From contig NZ_CP012159.1 in the NCBI RefSeq assembly GCF_001189295.1, positions 6,092,525 through 6,156,524 of the forward strand: a stretch of DNA of 64,000 nt. The letters run 5' to 3'. Shown here piece by piece: positions 50,192 to 59,859 of this stretch (its first letter is position 1; each line of letters begins with the position of its first letter). The position numbers and the translations under genes were made by a program. This DNA is from Chondromyces crocatus (GTDB lineage: Bacteria > Myxococcota_A > Polyangia > Polyangiales > Polyangiaceae). The notes under the pieces were generated by a model. That model saw nothing but the letters and a program-made list of their open reading frames with translations. It ran no database searches and was not told the DNA's origin.

Positions 50192-51016
50192 ATGATGAAG
50201 CATCGACATCTCGGGCTGCTGTTCGGCTGTGCATTCACCCTGCTCGTCGGTTGCGGCGGCGATGATGGTGGCAGCGGTGGCAGCGGCGGCAGCGGCGGAG
50301 GCGGCGAAGGGGGAAGCGGCGCGAGCGGCGGTGCTGGTGGTGATGGCGGTACGGGAGGCACGGGAGGTGAAGGTGGAGGGGAGGCCGATCTCGCCACGCT
50401 CTACCGGAATGCCGTCGCCGACGCCGCGGTGGCCGAGGAGAGCGAGATCGTCGATACGTTGACGCCCATCTCGCTGGCCAATGTGGATCTGGAGCGGGAC
50501 AACATGGGCCGCGTGCTCATGGTCACGTGGACCAGCTACGACGGTTACGACAACATCATCGGTACGGATACGGGGCTCGGTCCCGATGTGTGGGTGACGC
50601 CGGGGCGCGAGCTCCAGGCGTTCTGTCGGAGCACGGGACTGCAAGGAGATGCGCTGAACCTGCGGCTGGAGCAGCGCATGGGCCTGCCCCCCAACAACGG
50701 GAAGAACCGCATCGTGGAGCTGTGGGTCGATGCTGACGACATGTTCCGCCCGTCTCCCGATCCGGAGATCGACGACACCCGCGCCGAGCTCGATTTCCCC
50801 AACGGGACGCCTCAGGAGCACATCGACTGGATCGAGCACCAGAAGTCGATCTCCTACGGCGAGAACGGCTACCCCTGGACGCGGCTCGGCTACACCTACG
50901 ACTGGAACCCCGAGGCCTCCTCCGTGGTGGGGGAGAGCGAGTTCGTCATCCGCAAGCTTTCCAACGTCGGCGTCCACTCCGTGACGTCCCAGGACGAGTA
51001 CTGCCAGGCGCTGTGA
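50192..51016 (+). CDS. Gly/Ser-linker lipoprotein, unknown function
   Basis: A 274-residue protein (alternative start one codon later). Lipobox TLLVGC, then a ~45-residue Gly/Ser/Glu linker. The globular part (about 65-274) has no family match; notable are VLMVTWTSYDGYD, a VWVTPGRELQAFC block and YPWTRLGYTYDWNP. Two Cys in the mature part (AFC and EYC near the end) may form a disulfide. Probably outer-membrane anchored. Confidence 0.72.
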   Translation: MMKHRHLGLLFGCAFTLLVGCGGDDGGSGGSGGSGGGGEGGSGASGGAGGDGGTGGTGGEGGGEADLATLYRNAVADAAVAEESEIVDTLTPISLANVDLERDNMGRVLMVTWTSYDGYDNIIGTDTGLGPDVWVTPGRELQAFCRSTGLQGDALNLRLEQRMGLPPNNGKNRIVELWVDADDMFRPSPDPEIDDTRAELDFPNGTPQEHIDWIEHQKSISYGENGYPWTRLGYTYDWNPEASSVVGESEFVIRKLSNVGVHSVTSQDEYCQAL

Positions 51017-51031
51017 CGCTCGAGGGCCATG

Positions 51032-51057
51032 CCCGCGCCGCTTCCATGTGGCGCGGG
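51032..51057. terminator. Hairpin between convergent lipoprotein genes
   Basis: An 8-bp perfect stem (arms CCCGCGCC and GGCGCGGG) with a 10-base loop lies between stops at 51016 (+) and 51062 (-). No T-tract. Confidence 0.5.
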
Positions 51058-51061
51058 GGCG

Positions 51062-53041
51062 CTACTGCGGGGGGGCGATCGTCTTCAGCTCGGTGCCGCC
51101 CGCGTAGGCGTAGCTGACGTACGTGTCGAAGCCGGTGACGATGACGCCTACCGGAACTGACGCGAGCACCCGATGCACGCCGTCGTTCTGCTGGCCAGGG
51201 AGGACGTTGTCCGGCGACGTCTTCTGAGGGTCGATGACGGGGAAGCTGAGCTGGCAGCGATAGACGATCAGCGGCGGTGTGCTGCGCCCGCGCTCTGTCG
51301 CGGTGAGCCCGTCGGCGGGGGTCACCTCGCAGTACTCCGGGCCGAGCGTGGCGCCGTCGAGGGTGACGAGCGCGTCCGGAGGAGCGATCACCGTGACGAA
51401 GTCGAAGGCATACTTGTCCGGGGTGAGGAACACGTAGTCGGGCCTGAACTGTTCGATGGGGGGGAAGATCAGCAGGCTCGGATCGCCGCCGGGTAGTCCC
51501 GTCCTGACGCCCGCGGCATCCTGGCTGGCCATGACCTGCGCCACGAGGACGGGTTCGTCGCTCTCTGCCATGAAGTCGCGGTAGGCCGTGACTTCCCTGA
51601 AGGAGCCTCGACCGGTCAACGTGAGGACGTCGTCAGGAGCTGGCAGGGTGGTGCGGATGGTCGCGCCGTTGGCCGTGGCGGCGACGAAGCGAACGTATTC
51701 GGGCTCCGGGATGGGATCGATCTGCGCGCCGGCGGCTTTGACGGCGACGGTGCGGCTCGGTGAGTGGGCGAGCGCGAAGCGCTTCCCGGCGGTGCGGACG
51801 GGATCGAGCTGCTCTTCCAGGTGGTCGGCGCAGCAGCGTCTGCTCGCGAGCGTCGCAAAGGTCGGCGCATCGGACGCTTCGCCACCAACGAACACGGCGA
51901 TGGGGGCGTTGGACTCGATGGTGGAGCCAGTGAAATCGGCGACGAAGTCGCCCGTTTCGAGGTTGAGGACGTCGAAGGCGCCCAGCGTCGCCTCGATGAC
52001 ACCCCCGGCAGGCGTCTCCGCGACCGGTCCGCCCGGTACCACGGCGGTGGTGGTCGTGACGCGCACGCGGGTGTCGGCCTGCGTCCCCACGATGGTGAGG
52101 AACGCGCGGAGGTTGGTGGGGTTGGTCGAGCTGAAGTTGGTGTTGGGATCGTCCGTGATGGCGATGGTCTGGGGCCAGCTCGCCACGACGTACGACAAGC
52201 CCATCGCGCCGCTGTAGGCGAGGGCTTCACGCGGCTTGAGCAAGGAGGCGTCGTTGGAGAACACGTTGACGTTCTCCAGCGGGTTGAACTGGTAAGCCAC
52301 CACGGGAAAGTCCGAGGTGACCTTGAAGGCATGGCGGGTGAGCGCAGTGTGCGTGCCGGTGTTGAACTCGCCCTCCGGGCTGCCATCCACCTCGCGCGGG
52401 CCGAGCTTGAACACGCGCAGGTTGAGCGGGGCGATCACGGCGCTGGCGATCTCGAGGGGGGCGGGCTCGTCCCCGGGCTGGCCGTCGTCCTGAAAGATGC
52501 GGACGACGACGGGGATGTCGGGCTGGGGGTTGGAGATGACCAGCGCGAACTGCTGTGCGGCGGCATTGCTGGTGGCGTCGATGACGGCGTTGTCGAGATC
52601 GACGGCCCAGTACTCGCAACCGACGTTGCTCCGCTGCTCCCCGGCCTGCTGGCAGAGGTGAGGGCAAGCGCCATTGCGGCAAGCAGCCCCGGTCGAAGGA
52701 TCGCAGGTGGTGACCCGAGCGCCGAAGCTGCCGTCGGCGTTGCAGGCGACGACATCCTGGCCCTGGCAGGCATTCTCGTTTGGATAGCAGGCGACGCAGC
52801 CGAGCTCCGGTGAGCCGCAGACGAAGCTGCGGGTGGAGCAGTCGTCGAGGGTGACCCAGGTGAGCTGGGCGCCGAGCAGCTCGCAGCGCTGGTGCAGCCA
52901 GCCATGGCAGCGGACCTCGCCGTCGTCACAGACGGGTCTGGGCGGGGGCCCTTCCTCGAGGTCCCAGCGGACGCTGCGATCGAAGCAGCTCGGGACGATC
53001 AAGGCGGTGAAGAACAGTGCGGCGAGGCGTCGACCGTGCAT
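51062..53041 (-). CDS. Cys-rich lipoprotein with IgGFc-binding-type domain
   Basis: A 659-residue protein. Lipobox LIVPSC; about residues 30-140 are Cys-rich (CDDGEVRCHGWLHQRCELL, CVACYPNENACQGQDVVAC). From ~145: CEYWAVDLDNAV, AYQFNPLENVNVFSNDASLL, LSYVVASWPQ and APIAVFVGGEA, matching the IgGFc-binding N-terminal family found in many myxobacterial surface proteins. The start ATG overlaps the stop of the upstream IPT/TIG gene by one base at 53041, so the two are co-translated and likely work together at the surface. Confidence 0.78.
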   Translation of the reverse strand: MHGRRLAALFFTALIVPSCFDRSVRWDLEEGPPPRPVCDDGEVRCHGWLHQRCELLGAQLTWVTLDDCSTRSFVCGSPELGCVACYPNENACQGQDVVACNADGSFGARVTTCDPSTGAACRNGACPHLCQQAGEQRSNVGCEYWAVDLDNAVIDATSNAAAQQFALVISNPQPDIPVVVRIFQDDGQPGDEPAPLEIASAVIAPLNLRVFKLGPREVDGSPEGEFNTGTHTALTRHAFKVTSDFPVVAYQFNPLENVNVFSNDASLLKPREALAYSGAMGLSYVVASWPQTIAITDDPNTNFSSTNPTNLRAFLTIVGTQADTRVRVTTTTAVVPGGPVAETPAGGVIEATLGAFDVLNLETGDFVADFTGSTIESNAPIAVFVGGEASDAPTFATLASRRCCADHLEEQLDPVRTAGKRFALAHSPSRTVAVKAAGAQIDPIPEPEYVRFVAATANGATIRTTLPAPDDVLTLTGRGSFREVTAYRDFMAESDEPVLVAQVMASQDAAGVRTGLPGGDPSLLIFPPIEQFRPDYVFLTPDKYAFDFVTVIAPPDALVTLDGATLGPEYCEVTPADGLTATERGRSTPPLIVYRCQLSFPVIDPQKTSPDNVLPGQQNDGVHRVLASVPVGVIVTGFDTYVSYAYAGGTELKTIAPPQ

Positions 53042-55173
53042 CAGAGGTGCGCGTTGAAGGAGTCGGTGCTGTAAGCCTTCATGCCCGCCGGCCGGATGTC
53101 GCGGTAGCGCAGCTTGGCGTAGTCGAAGCCGTCGACGCGACCGCCGTAGACGCCGATGGTGACCGGGCCGCTGGGCAGGGCGCCATGGAGGAGACCCAGA
53201 GCGCGCAGGTCAGGGAGCTGGATGGAGTGGGCAGCGGCGGGAACGGCGACCGTCCAGCGGAGGAGGCCGTTGCCGCTCACCAGGTCGTAGACGCTGATGT
53301 CGACGGGCGAGCCCCCCGCGTAGGTGAGAGAGAGGTGGGTGCCGTTCCAGTTCGTGTTGATCGCAGGGCTCTGGAGGACAGGGGGCCCCACGAAGTCGTC
53401 GATGACGACGCGCTGGCTGGTGGTGGTGGTGAGCAGGCGGCCGACCACCGACATGGGGGCCAGTCCTCCAGGGCCAGTCACCGCACGCGCCGTGGAGACG
53501 TACACCGCGCCCGCAAGGTCGCCGGTCAGCGCCGGGAGGCCGACGAAGGAGAGCTGGCCATTGAAGGGGATGAGTGGCGTCTGAACGCCGACCGGAAGGT
53601 TGATGTACCCATCGTTGCCGTACATGATCGACACGCTCGCGCGGATGCGATCGGGCCCCTTGGGGCCGGGCGACGGGGAGCTGATGTCCATCACGAGCGC
53701 CTGATCGAGCGTCTTCCTCATGGCGATGTAGACGCCGCGTGTCGTGACGCCGGGAGCGACGGGCACGCCTCGGACGGCGCCCATCACATAGGCCGTGAAG
53801 CGGGGAGGGCTGACGGTGCGGTTCTCGATGCCGGCGAGCGCATACAACGCCCTGTTGCTACCTGTCGCATACAGCCTGAACCCATACCCGTTCGAGCCAG
53901 CCGAGTCGGGGGTGATGGCACTGGTGGGGGAGGGGAGGTAAAACGAGCCGCTCGCGTCGCTGTTCACGAGCATGACGTAGGCTGCGAGCCGCTCGTTCGG
54001 GCCCCGAGGTTCCGGGATGTTCAGCCAGTCACCCTTCTGGAACTCGTGAATCGTGTCCCAGACCAGCTCGCCTTCGATCAGGCCGGGTGACACGGCGTTG
54101 CCGCCCACGGGGGGCGGGTTGCCGAACGTCTCGGCGCACGCCGGTGTGAGGACGGGGTCGAGGTACACGGTCACCGTGTTCACCGGGACATCCACGAACG
54201 AGATCGGGCTGTGGCAGGTCGCAGCGATCGACACGGTGCGGGGACCGTCGAGCGAGGCGTCTTCGATGAGGGTGACGCCGCTCGCGTCCGTCTCGCGCAC
54301 CAGCGCGCTCGCGAGATCGGTGCCGACGATCACCCGCGCGGCCGGGATGGGGTCGCCTGTGAAGTTGTTGAAGACGAGGACCTTGAGCTTGCCATCGAGC
54401 GGAAGGCCACTCAGGCCACCCTTGAACCCATTCTCGCTGTCCTCGTAGCTGTAACCGTCGAGCACGAGGTGGCTGACGTCACCCGTCGACACCGCCACGG
54501 TCTTGGTGCCAGGGGTGCCTTTGGGGACGGTACAGAGCAGCTTTTCCGGGCTGTCGACCACGAGCGGATCGCAGGGTTTCTGATCGACGCGAGCGATGGT
54601 GCTCCCGTCCCAGCTCGTTCCGTGGCCGTAGATTTCGATGACATTGCCTCCCGAGACTGGCCCCGCGTTGGGGACCGCGTAGAGGGCGTCATAGGTGTAC
54701 CCGCCCGGGAGTGAGCGGCGGGTCGAGCTGTCGTCGCCGTTCTGCGAGGTGAGGGCCACGGCGCCTGCGCTGCCTGGCGGCGCGACGACCTGGACGCGGC
54801 CCGGATCGACCGGGATGACCGAGGCGGGATCGACCTCGGTATCGCCGAACCACACGCGGACCGATGAGGTGAACCCGCTTCCCTGGATGAGGACACGCTG
54901 ACCACCCGTGAACGGGCCGTGCGGGGGATCGGCTCCGAGGAGTGCGTGCGGATCCGACGTCGGAGGGAGCGGCGGTCGCTCTCCGGTGGGGGAACCTGGC
55001 TCGATGAGGTCGGGATCTTCGTCTTGATCCGTCTGACGTCGGATTCCCTCGGGCGCCGAGGCGATACAAGCCCCGAGGAGTCCGAGCGTCGCGCTCACCA
55101 CCACCGACGGCAGCAGCCGGGGCGAGGCGTGTCGGCGCGGGGTGGAAAGCACCTGAAGGACGCGGCGAAGCAC
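53041..55173 (-). CDS. IPT/TIG-domain lipoprotein
   Basis: A 710-residue protein. Lipobox LGLLGACIA, then a Pro/Asp-rich linker. Two IPT/TIG domains are recognised: about 80-160 (DPPHGPFTGGQRVLIQGSGF, VRVWFGDTEV) and about 165-245 (PNAGPVSGGNVIEIYGHG). About 255-330 is a carnitine-type beta domain (LKVLVFNNFTGDPIPAARVI), followed by a long beta-rich region. Likely a surface adhesin-like protein; partner of the IgGFc-type lipoprotein encoded downstream in the same operon. Confidence 0.75.
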   Translation of the reverse strand: MLRRVLQVLSTPRRHASPRLLPSVVVSATLGLLGACIASAPEGIRRQTDQDEDPDLIEPGSPTGERPPLPPTSDPHALLGADPPHGPFTGGQRVLIQGSGFTSSVRVWFGDTEVDPASVIPVDPGRVQVVAPPGSAGAVALTSQNGDDSSTRRSLPGGYTYDALYAVPNAGPVSGGNVIEIYGHGTSWDGSTIARVDQKPCDPLVVDSPEKLLCTVPKGTPGTKTVAVSTGDVSHLVLDGYSYEDSENGFKGGLSGLPLDGKLKVLVFNNFTGDPIPAARVIVGTDLASALVRETDASGVTLIEDASLDGPRTVSIAATCHSPISFVDVPVNTVTVYLDPVLTPACAETFGNPPPVGGNAVSPGLIEGELVWDTIHEFQKGDWLNIPEPRGPNERLAAYVMLVNSDASGSFYLPSPTSAITPDSAGSNGYGFRLYATGSNRALYALAGIENRTVSPPRFTAYVMGAVRGVPVAPGVTTRGVYIAMRKTLDQALVMDISSPSPGPKGPDRIRASVSIMYGNDGYINLPVGVQTPLIPFNGQLSFVGLPALTGDLAGAVYVSTARAVTGPGGLAPMSVVGRLLTTTTSQRVVIDDFVGPPVLQSPAINTNWNGTHLSLTYAGGSPVDISVYDLVSGNGLLRWTVAVPAAAHSIQLPDLRALGLLHGALPSGPVTIGVYGGRVDGFDYAKLRYRDIRPAGMKAYSTDSFNAHL

Positions 55174-55484
55174 GGCGGGCAGGATAACCCGGTCACCCGG
55201 TCAGGTGGGGTGCACCGGGCGTGGCCAGGGCGAAAAACGTGCGAAAATCCCGCTATCGGAAGGCGAAGACACCTCCCGCTCGTGCTTGACACGGTAGGTC
55301 GACCGCGCTAGGTGTGCCGCCCCTTTCGTTGGCCTCCCGCCAGCGAAGGTCCAGTAAAATCCACACGCTCCCCTGTCACACGGCAGGACCCGAGCCCGGT
55401 GCCCAGCTTCGGTCGCCTGAAACGATCGAAACCAAGGGTTGGCTGCGGGGTGGGGAGCGGCGGAACAACCGAAAGGACACAGCC
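55174..55484. other. Divergent intergenic region: lipoprotein operon / rpsB leader
   Basis: About 310 bp. The rpsB promoter (listed separately) leaves a leader of roughly 165 bases before the GTG. The leader contains short inverted repeats but no motif that could be named as an S2-binding site. Confidence 0.45.
55286..55314 (+). promoter_or_regulatory. Probable sigma70-type promoter of rpsB-tsf
   Basis: A perfect TTGACA (55286-55291) and TAGGTG (55309-55314) are 17 bp apart, about 170 bp upstream of rpsB, and a GGTCGACC palindrome lies in the spacer. The -35 is ideal, the -10 weak, as is common in high-GC genomes. Confidence 0.55.
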
Positions 55485-56387
55485 GTGACCGAGATCAGCC
55501 AGACCGAAGCCCCCGCGGCCGAAACCATGCAGGCCGCCCTGACTCCGACCCAGAACATCGTCGCGCCCGGCGAGTTCCCGTTGCCGCTCCGCTCGCTGCT
55601 CGATGCGGGCGTGCACTTCGGCCACCAGACCAAGCGCTGGAATCCGAAGATGCGGCCCTTCATCTACGGCGCACGTAACGGCATCCACATCGTGGACCTG
55701 GACCAGACGGTCCGGATGTTCAAGCGTGCGTACGACTTCCTCACCGACGCGGTGGCGCGTGGCGGCCACGTCCTCTTCGTGGGGACGAAGCGCCAGGCGC
55801 AAGAGATCGTGCAAGAGGAGGCTCGTCGGGCCGGGATGTACTTCGTCACGAACCGCTGGCTCGGCGGCACGCTGACGAACTTCCGGACGGTCAAGCAGGG
55901 CCTGGAGCGCCTCCGCTCGGTGGAGCGGATGAAGGAAGACGGTACCTACGAGCAGCTCCTGAAGAAGGAGACCGTGCGCCTCGAGAAGGAGCGCGAGCGC
56001 CTGGAGAAGTACCTGGGCGGCCTCAAGGGCATGGGCGGCCTGCCGGCGGCGATGTTCGTCATCGATCCGCACCAGGAGTCAATCGCGGTGGGCGAGGCGC
56101 GGAAGCTCAACATCCCCGTCGTCGCCATCACCGATACGAACTGCGACCCGGACCTCATCGACTACATCATCCCCGGCAACGATGACGCCCTCCGCTCCAT
56201 CCGCCTGATCACGGCTCGTATTGCGGACGCCTGCATCGAGGGCTCGCACCGCCGCCGCGACTTCGGCGACGGGCACGGCTCGCAGCCGCCGCCCGGTGGT
56301 CGTCGCGATGACTTCAGCGTCTACCAGGGCTCGCGCGGTGGTGGCCGTGGCGGCCGCGGTGGCGACCGCGGCCCCTCGGCTTCCTGA
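55485..56387 (+). CDS. rpsB: 30S ribosomal protein S2
   Basis: A 300-residue protein; the GTG at 55485 has AAAGGA 7 bases upstream and gives an N-terminal extension of ~30 residues before the S2 core. Core motifs: [37 protein letters not shown] and [20 protein letters not shown]. The last ~45 residues are an unusual Arg/Gly-rich tail ([19 protein letters not shown]) resembling RGG RNA-binding tails. S2 assembles late on the 30S subunit and is needed for S1 binding. Followed by tsf, the classic order. Confidence 0.97.
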   Translation: MTEISQTEAPAAETMQAALTPTQNIVAPGEFPLPLRSLLDAGVHFGHQTKRWNPKMRPFIYGARNGIHIVDLDQTVRMFKRAYDFLTDAVARGGHVLFVGTKRQAQEIVQEEARRAGMYFVTNRWLGGTLTNFRTVKQGLERLRSVERMKEDGTYEQLLKKETVRLEKERERLEKYLGGLKGMGGLPAAMFVIDPHQESIAVGEARKLNIPVVAITDTNCDPDLIDYIIPGNDDALRSIRLITARIADACIEGSHRRRDFGDGHGSQPPPGGRRDDFSVYQGSRGGGRGGRGGDRGPSAS

Positions 56388-56460
56388 GCCGGGGCGTAGC
56401 GTCAGCGCTTCCACCCGAGAGTTCACGTTCGTCGTTCGTTTCTAAGGAGAGATAGAGAGT

Positions 56461-57414
56461 ATGGCCGGCATCAACGCGCAGGCGATCAAGGAACTTCGTG
56501 AGCGCACCCAGGCGGGGATGAGCGACTGCAAGAGTGCCCTCGTCGAAGCTGACGGGGACATGGAGAAGGCGGTCGAGATCATCCTCAAGAAGGGTCTCGC
56601 GAAGAGCGCCAAGAAGGCCAGCGCGGCAGCGACCGAGGGCGAGGTCCGCGCGTCCGTGTCCTCGGACAAGCGGCGCGCGACCCTGGTCGAGGTCAACATC
56701 CAGACCGACTTCGCTGCCCGGAACGACAACTTCCGCGAGTTCGTCGGCCAGGTGCTCGCTGCTGCCGAGAAGGCGCCCGCCGGCGCCGAGCTCGGCCAGC
56801 TCACGCTGGACAACGGCAAGTCCATTGCCGACACCGCCACGGAGCTCACGGGCCGCATCGGCGAGAAGATCGATGCGCGGCGCTGGGGCGTCGTGGAGAT
56901 CCCGGAAGGGAAGCACGGCGCGACGACGGCTTACGTCCACCTGGGCGGGAAGATCGGCGTGATCGTGTCCGTGGAGACGTCGACCGCAGAGGTCGCGGCT
57001 CACCCCGAGGTGCAGAAGTTCCTCGAGGACACGGCGATGCAGGCGGCGGCGATGAGCCCCGTTGCGCTTCGTCGCGAGGACATCGACGACGAGTCGAAGG
57101 CCAAGCAGAAGGAGATCTTCGAGGGCCAGCTCCGCGAGGATCCCAAGCCGAAGCCCGAGAACGCTTGGCCCAAGATCATCGAGGGCAAGTTCAACAAGTG
57201 GTACTCCGAGGCGGTGCTTCTCGAGCAGGAGTCCGTGGAGGCCGCATCGCGTGGTCTCTCTGGGCAGACCATCGAGAAGCTCCGCGCCGACGCCGAGAAG
57301 GCGGCTGGCGGGAGCGTCACGGTGACGCACTTCGTGCGGTTCGAGCGTGGCGAGGGGATCGTCAAGAAGACGGACGACTTTGCGGCCGAGGTCGCGAAGA
57401 TGGCCGGCGGCTGA
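56461..57414 (+). CDS. tsf: Elongation factor Ts
   Basis: A 317-residue protein from the ATG at 56461 with AAGGAGA 9-10 bases upstream. The UBA-like N-terminus IKELRERTQAGMSDCKSALV and the TDFAARND EF-Tu-contact motif are diagnostic; two Ts core subdomains follow, with an insertion at about 235-275. EF-Ts exchanges GDP for GTP on EF-Tu. Co-transcribed with rpsB (73 bp gap) and followed after 9 bp by a deacetylase gene. Confidence 0.97.
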   Translation: MAGINAQAIKELRERTQAGMSDCKSALVEADGDMEKAVEIILKKGLAKSAKKASAAATEGEVRASVSSDKRRATLVEVNIQTDFAARNDNFREFVGQVLAAAEKAPAGAELGQLTLDNGKSIADTATELTGRIGEKIDARRWGVVEIPEGKHGATTAYVHLGGKIGVIVSVETSTAEVAAHPEVQKFLEDTAMQAAAMSPVALRREDIDDESKAKQKEIFEGQLREDPKPKPENAWPKIIEGKFNKWYSEAVLLEQESVEAASRGLSGQTIEKLRADAEKAAGGSVTVTHFVRFERGEGIVKKTDDFAAEVAKMAGG

Positions 57415-57423
57415 TAGGTCCGG

Positions 57424-58353
57424 ATGCGGGGGGGGCTCGCAGCCGTGTCGATCGACCTCGACGAGGTCCACCACTACTTCGCCATCCATGCCCTCACCGC
57501 CAGCGCTGGCGGTGCTCACGCGGTGTACGACGCGGCTCTCCAGAGGATCGCGTCGTTCGCTTCTGCGCATGACATTCCGGTCACCTTGTTTGCGGTCGGT
57601 GAGGATCTCGACCGTCCGGCAAGCGGCGATGCCCTCCGTGCGCTGAGCGCCGCAGGCCACGCGGTCGAGAACCACTCGTTTCATCATCGCTACGATCTGA
57701 CCCAGCTACCGCGGACGCAGATCGACGAGGAGATCGCGCGAGGGGCCGAGGCGATCGCGCGGGTGACCGGGCGCACTCCGACAGGGTTTCGGGCCCCTGG
57801 CTACACCATCGACGATGCGGTGTTCGACGCGCTCGAAGAGCAGGGGGTGGCCTGGGACAGCTCGGTGTTCCCGTGCCCGACCTACTACGGCGCCAAGGCA
57901 GCCGTCCTCGCCGTGCAGCGCGCACGAAACCTCCGATCGGCGGCCATCCTGGGCTCACCGCGTGTTCTGCTCGCGCCAGCGCGACCGTACAGGCCAGGGT
58001 ATCCGTGGTGGAAGCGTGGGGATCGGAGCGTGGTGGAGCTGCCGATCCAGGTGACGCCCTGGGCTCGTCTACCCGTGATCGGGACGAGCGTGGGGGGCGT
58101 GGGCGAGACGGGAGCGCGTTTGCTTGCGCTGGCCTGCCGAGGGGAGCCGCTGGTCCAGCTCGAGCTGCATGGGATGGATTTCCTCGATGCAAGCGATGGA
58201 CTGGAAGCGCTGAGAGCGCATCAGCCCGAGCTGCACACACCCGTCGAGGCGCGGATGGCAGCGCTGTCGGCGTTCGTCGAGACGCTGACGCGGGCGGGGA
58301 AGCGTTTCGTTCGTCTCGATGAGGCCGCGGAGGCGCTGGAGCGGTCCGTGTGA
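57424..58353 (+). CDS. Polysaccharide deacetylase (NodB-fold) family protein
   Basis: A 309-residue protein from the ATG at 57424. Carbohydrate-esterase-4 motifs: motif 1 VSIDLDEVHHY (Asp-Glu), motif 2 ENHSFHH (His-x3-His metal site), motif 3 GFRAPGYTIDD, and a C-terminal LELHGMDFLD (active His). No signal peptide, so it may act in the cytosol or on lipid-linked sugars, as in DUF3473-type exopolysaccharide deacetylases. Only 9 bp after tsf, so transcribed with rpsB-tsf at least in part. Confidence 0.82.
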   Translation: MRGGLAAVSIDLDEVHHYFAIHALTASAGGAHAVYDAALQRIASFASAHDIPVTLFAVGEDLDRPASGDALRALSAAGHAVENHSFHHRYDLTQLPRTQIDEEIARGAEAIARVTGRTPTGFRAPGYTIDDAVFDALEEQGVAWDSSVFPCPTYYGAKAAVLAVQRARNLRSAAILGSPRVLLAPARPYRPGYPWWKRGDRSVVELPIQVTPWARLPVIGTSVGGVGETGARLLALACRGEPLVQLELHGMDFLDASDGLEALRAHQPELHTPVEARMAALSAFVETLTRAGKRFVRLDEAAEALERSV

Positions 58354-58386
58354 GAGGACCGGAGCGCGCCTCGGCGGCAGGGGAGC

Positions 58387-59679
58387 TCAGTCCGCGAAAT
58401 CCGGATCGTCGCAGGCGGCCTGTCGGAGAGAGCGCTTGATGACGCTGCCCGACGACGAGCCCTTCTTCGTCTTGATGGTGACGCTTTCGGGCGAGTCCTG
58501 GAACCAGTAGTCGATGGACTCGACCTTCCAGATCGTGCGGTCTTTGTCGAGCGCCTTGAAGCGGTCCTTCACGGAGGAGTCCGCACTGGGGCTGGATTTG
58601 TACTCGTCCGTCTGGACGAAGAAGCAAGTCCCCTTGGGGCGGGCCGGCGCGTAGAGGTATCTCCCGCCGAAGTCGATGTCGATCGTGAAGCTCTCCAGGA
58701 CCTTCCCGCTGGCGTCCTTCGCTTCGATCTTGTGCGGGCCCGACGACAAGGTGACCTGCGCGACGAGCTTCTCGTTCTCGGTGGCGGTGTGCTTCACGTT
58801 CTCGGCGACGGGCTTCTCGTCCACGAGGATGGTGAGGCCGTCGGTTCCGGTCACGTTCACGATACGCAGCGTGGGACGAGAGGCGAAATAGGCAACGACG
58901 GCAGCGAGGGCGAGGAAGGCCACGAGACCAACACCGACCAGGATCTTCTTGAGGGGGCTCTGCGCGGCGGAAGGGGTGGCGCCGGGAGCTTGCGCCGGGG
59001 CACCGCTGAAACCGCCGGGTTGACCGAATCCTCCAGGGGGGCCGAACCCGCCAGGCGGGGCCCCTGGCTGGCCGTAACCGCCAGGCTGGCCCTCGGGGGG
59101 ACCAAAGCCACCCGGCGGAGCACCGGGGGGACCAAAGCCACCGGGGGGGGCGCCAGGACCACCGAAACCCCCCGGGGGAGCGCCGGGTTGTCCATAGCCT
59201 CCGGGCTGGCCCTCGGAGCCACCGAATCCTCCAGGGGCTCCGCCAGGGCCGAATCCACCGGGAGGCGCGCCGGGTTGGCCAGGTTGCCCATAGCCTGGAG
59301 GCGTACCGGGTTGTCCGTAGCCCGGAGGCGCACCGGGTTGTCCAGGTTGACCATAGCCTGGAGGTGCGCCGGGTTGTCCGTAGCCTGGAGGCGCGCCGGG
59401 TTGTCCGTAGCCTGGAGGCGCACCGGGTTGTCCGTAGCCCGGAGGCGCACCCGGCGGAGCGCCATAACCTTCTGGCGGAGGAGCAGGCTGGCCACCAAAG
59501 CCGCCGGGCTGACCATAACCGGGAGGTGCACCGGGCGGAGCGCCATAACCTTGCTGGGGTTGCTGAGGCCCTCCAGCTCCAGGGGGATATCCGCCTCCGG
59601 GCGGACCTCCGCCGGGAGGATAACCTCCGCCAGGAGGTGCACCAGGGGGGCCGAAGCCGCCGGGGGGATAGTTGGCCAT
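58387..59679 (-). CDS. Gly/Pro/Tyr-repeat single-pass membrane protein
   Basis: A 430-residue protein; the ATG at 59679 has GAGGAGG ~10 bases upstream. Residues 1-225 are a low-complexity Gly/Pro/Tyr/Gln region with tandem GAPPGYGQP units encoded by 24-33-bp DNA repeats (about 59240-59460). A transmembrane helix follows at about 240-262 ([20 protein letters not shown]). The C-terminal ~165 residues are a beta-rich extracytoplasmic domain ([20 protein letters not shown]) ending in Cys ([11 protein letters not shown]). Cytoplasmic GYGQ-rich tails of this kind can drive clustering or condensate formation; this is inference. Function unknown. Confidence 0.75.
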   Translation of the reverse strand: MANYPPGGFGPPGAPPGGGYPPGGGPPGGGYPPGAGGPQQPQQGYGAPPGAPPGYGQPGGFGGQPAPPPEGYGAPPGAPPGYGQPGAPPGYGQPGAPPGYGQPGAPPGYGQPGQPGAPPGYGQPGTPPGYGQPGQPGAPPGGFGPGGAPGGFGGSEGQPGGYGQPGAPPGGFGGPGAPPGGFGPPGAPPGGFGPPEGQPGGYGQPGAPPGGFGPPGGFGQPGGFSGAPAQAPGATPSAAQSPLKKILVGVGLVAFLALAAVVAYFASRPTLRIVNVTGTDGLTILVDEKPVAENVKHTATENEKLVAQVTLSSGPHKIEAKDASGKVLESFTIDIDFGGRYLYAPARPKGTCFFVQTDEYKSSPSADSSVKDRFKALDKDRTIWKVESIDYWFQDSPESVTIKTKKGSSSGSVIKRSLRQAACDDPDFAD

Positions 59680-59859
59680 CGCTGAAACGCCTCCTCGTCG
59701 CAATCCACCTCATGCCCGGAACTGCCGGGCATCGACTCCCTGGCACGACGAGGGCCAGGAGAGGTCCTGAGGCGCCGCGATGATACGAAGGCGTTTCATG
59801 GCTGCCAGGGAAAAGCGCCGCGGTGCGGCACGAGTCTGGGCGGTGGCGACGCCTCGCGT

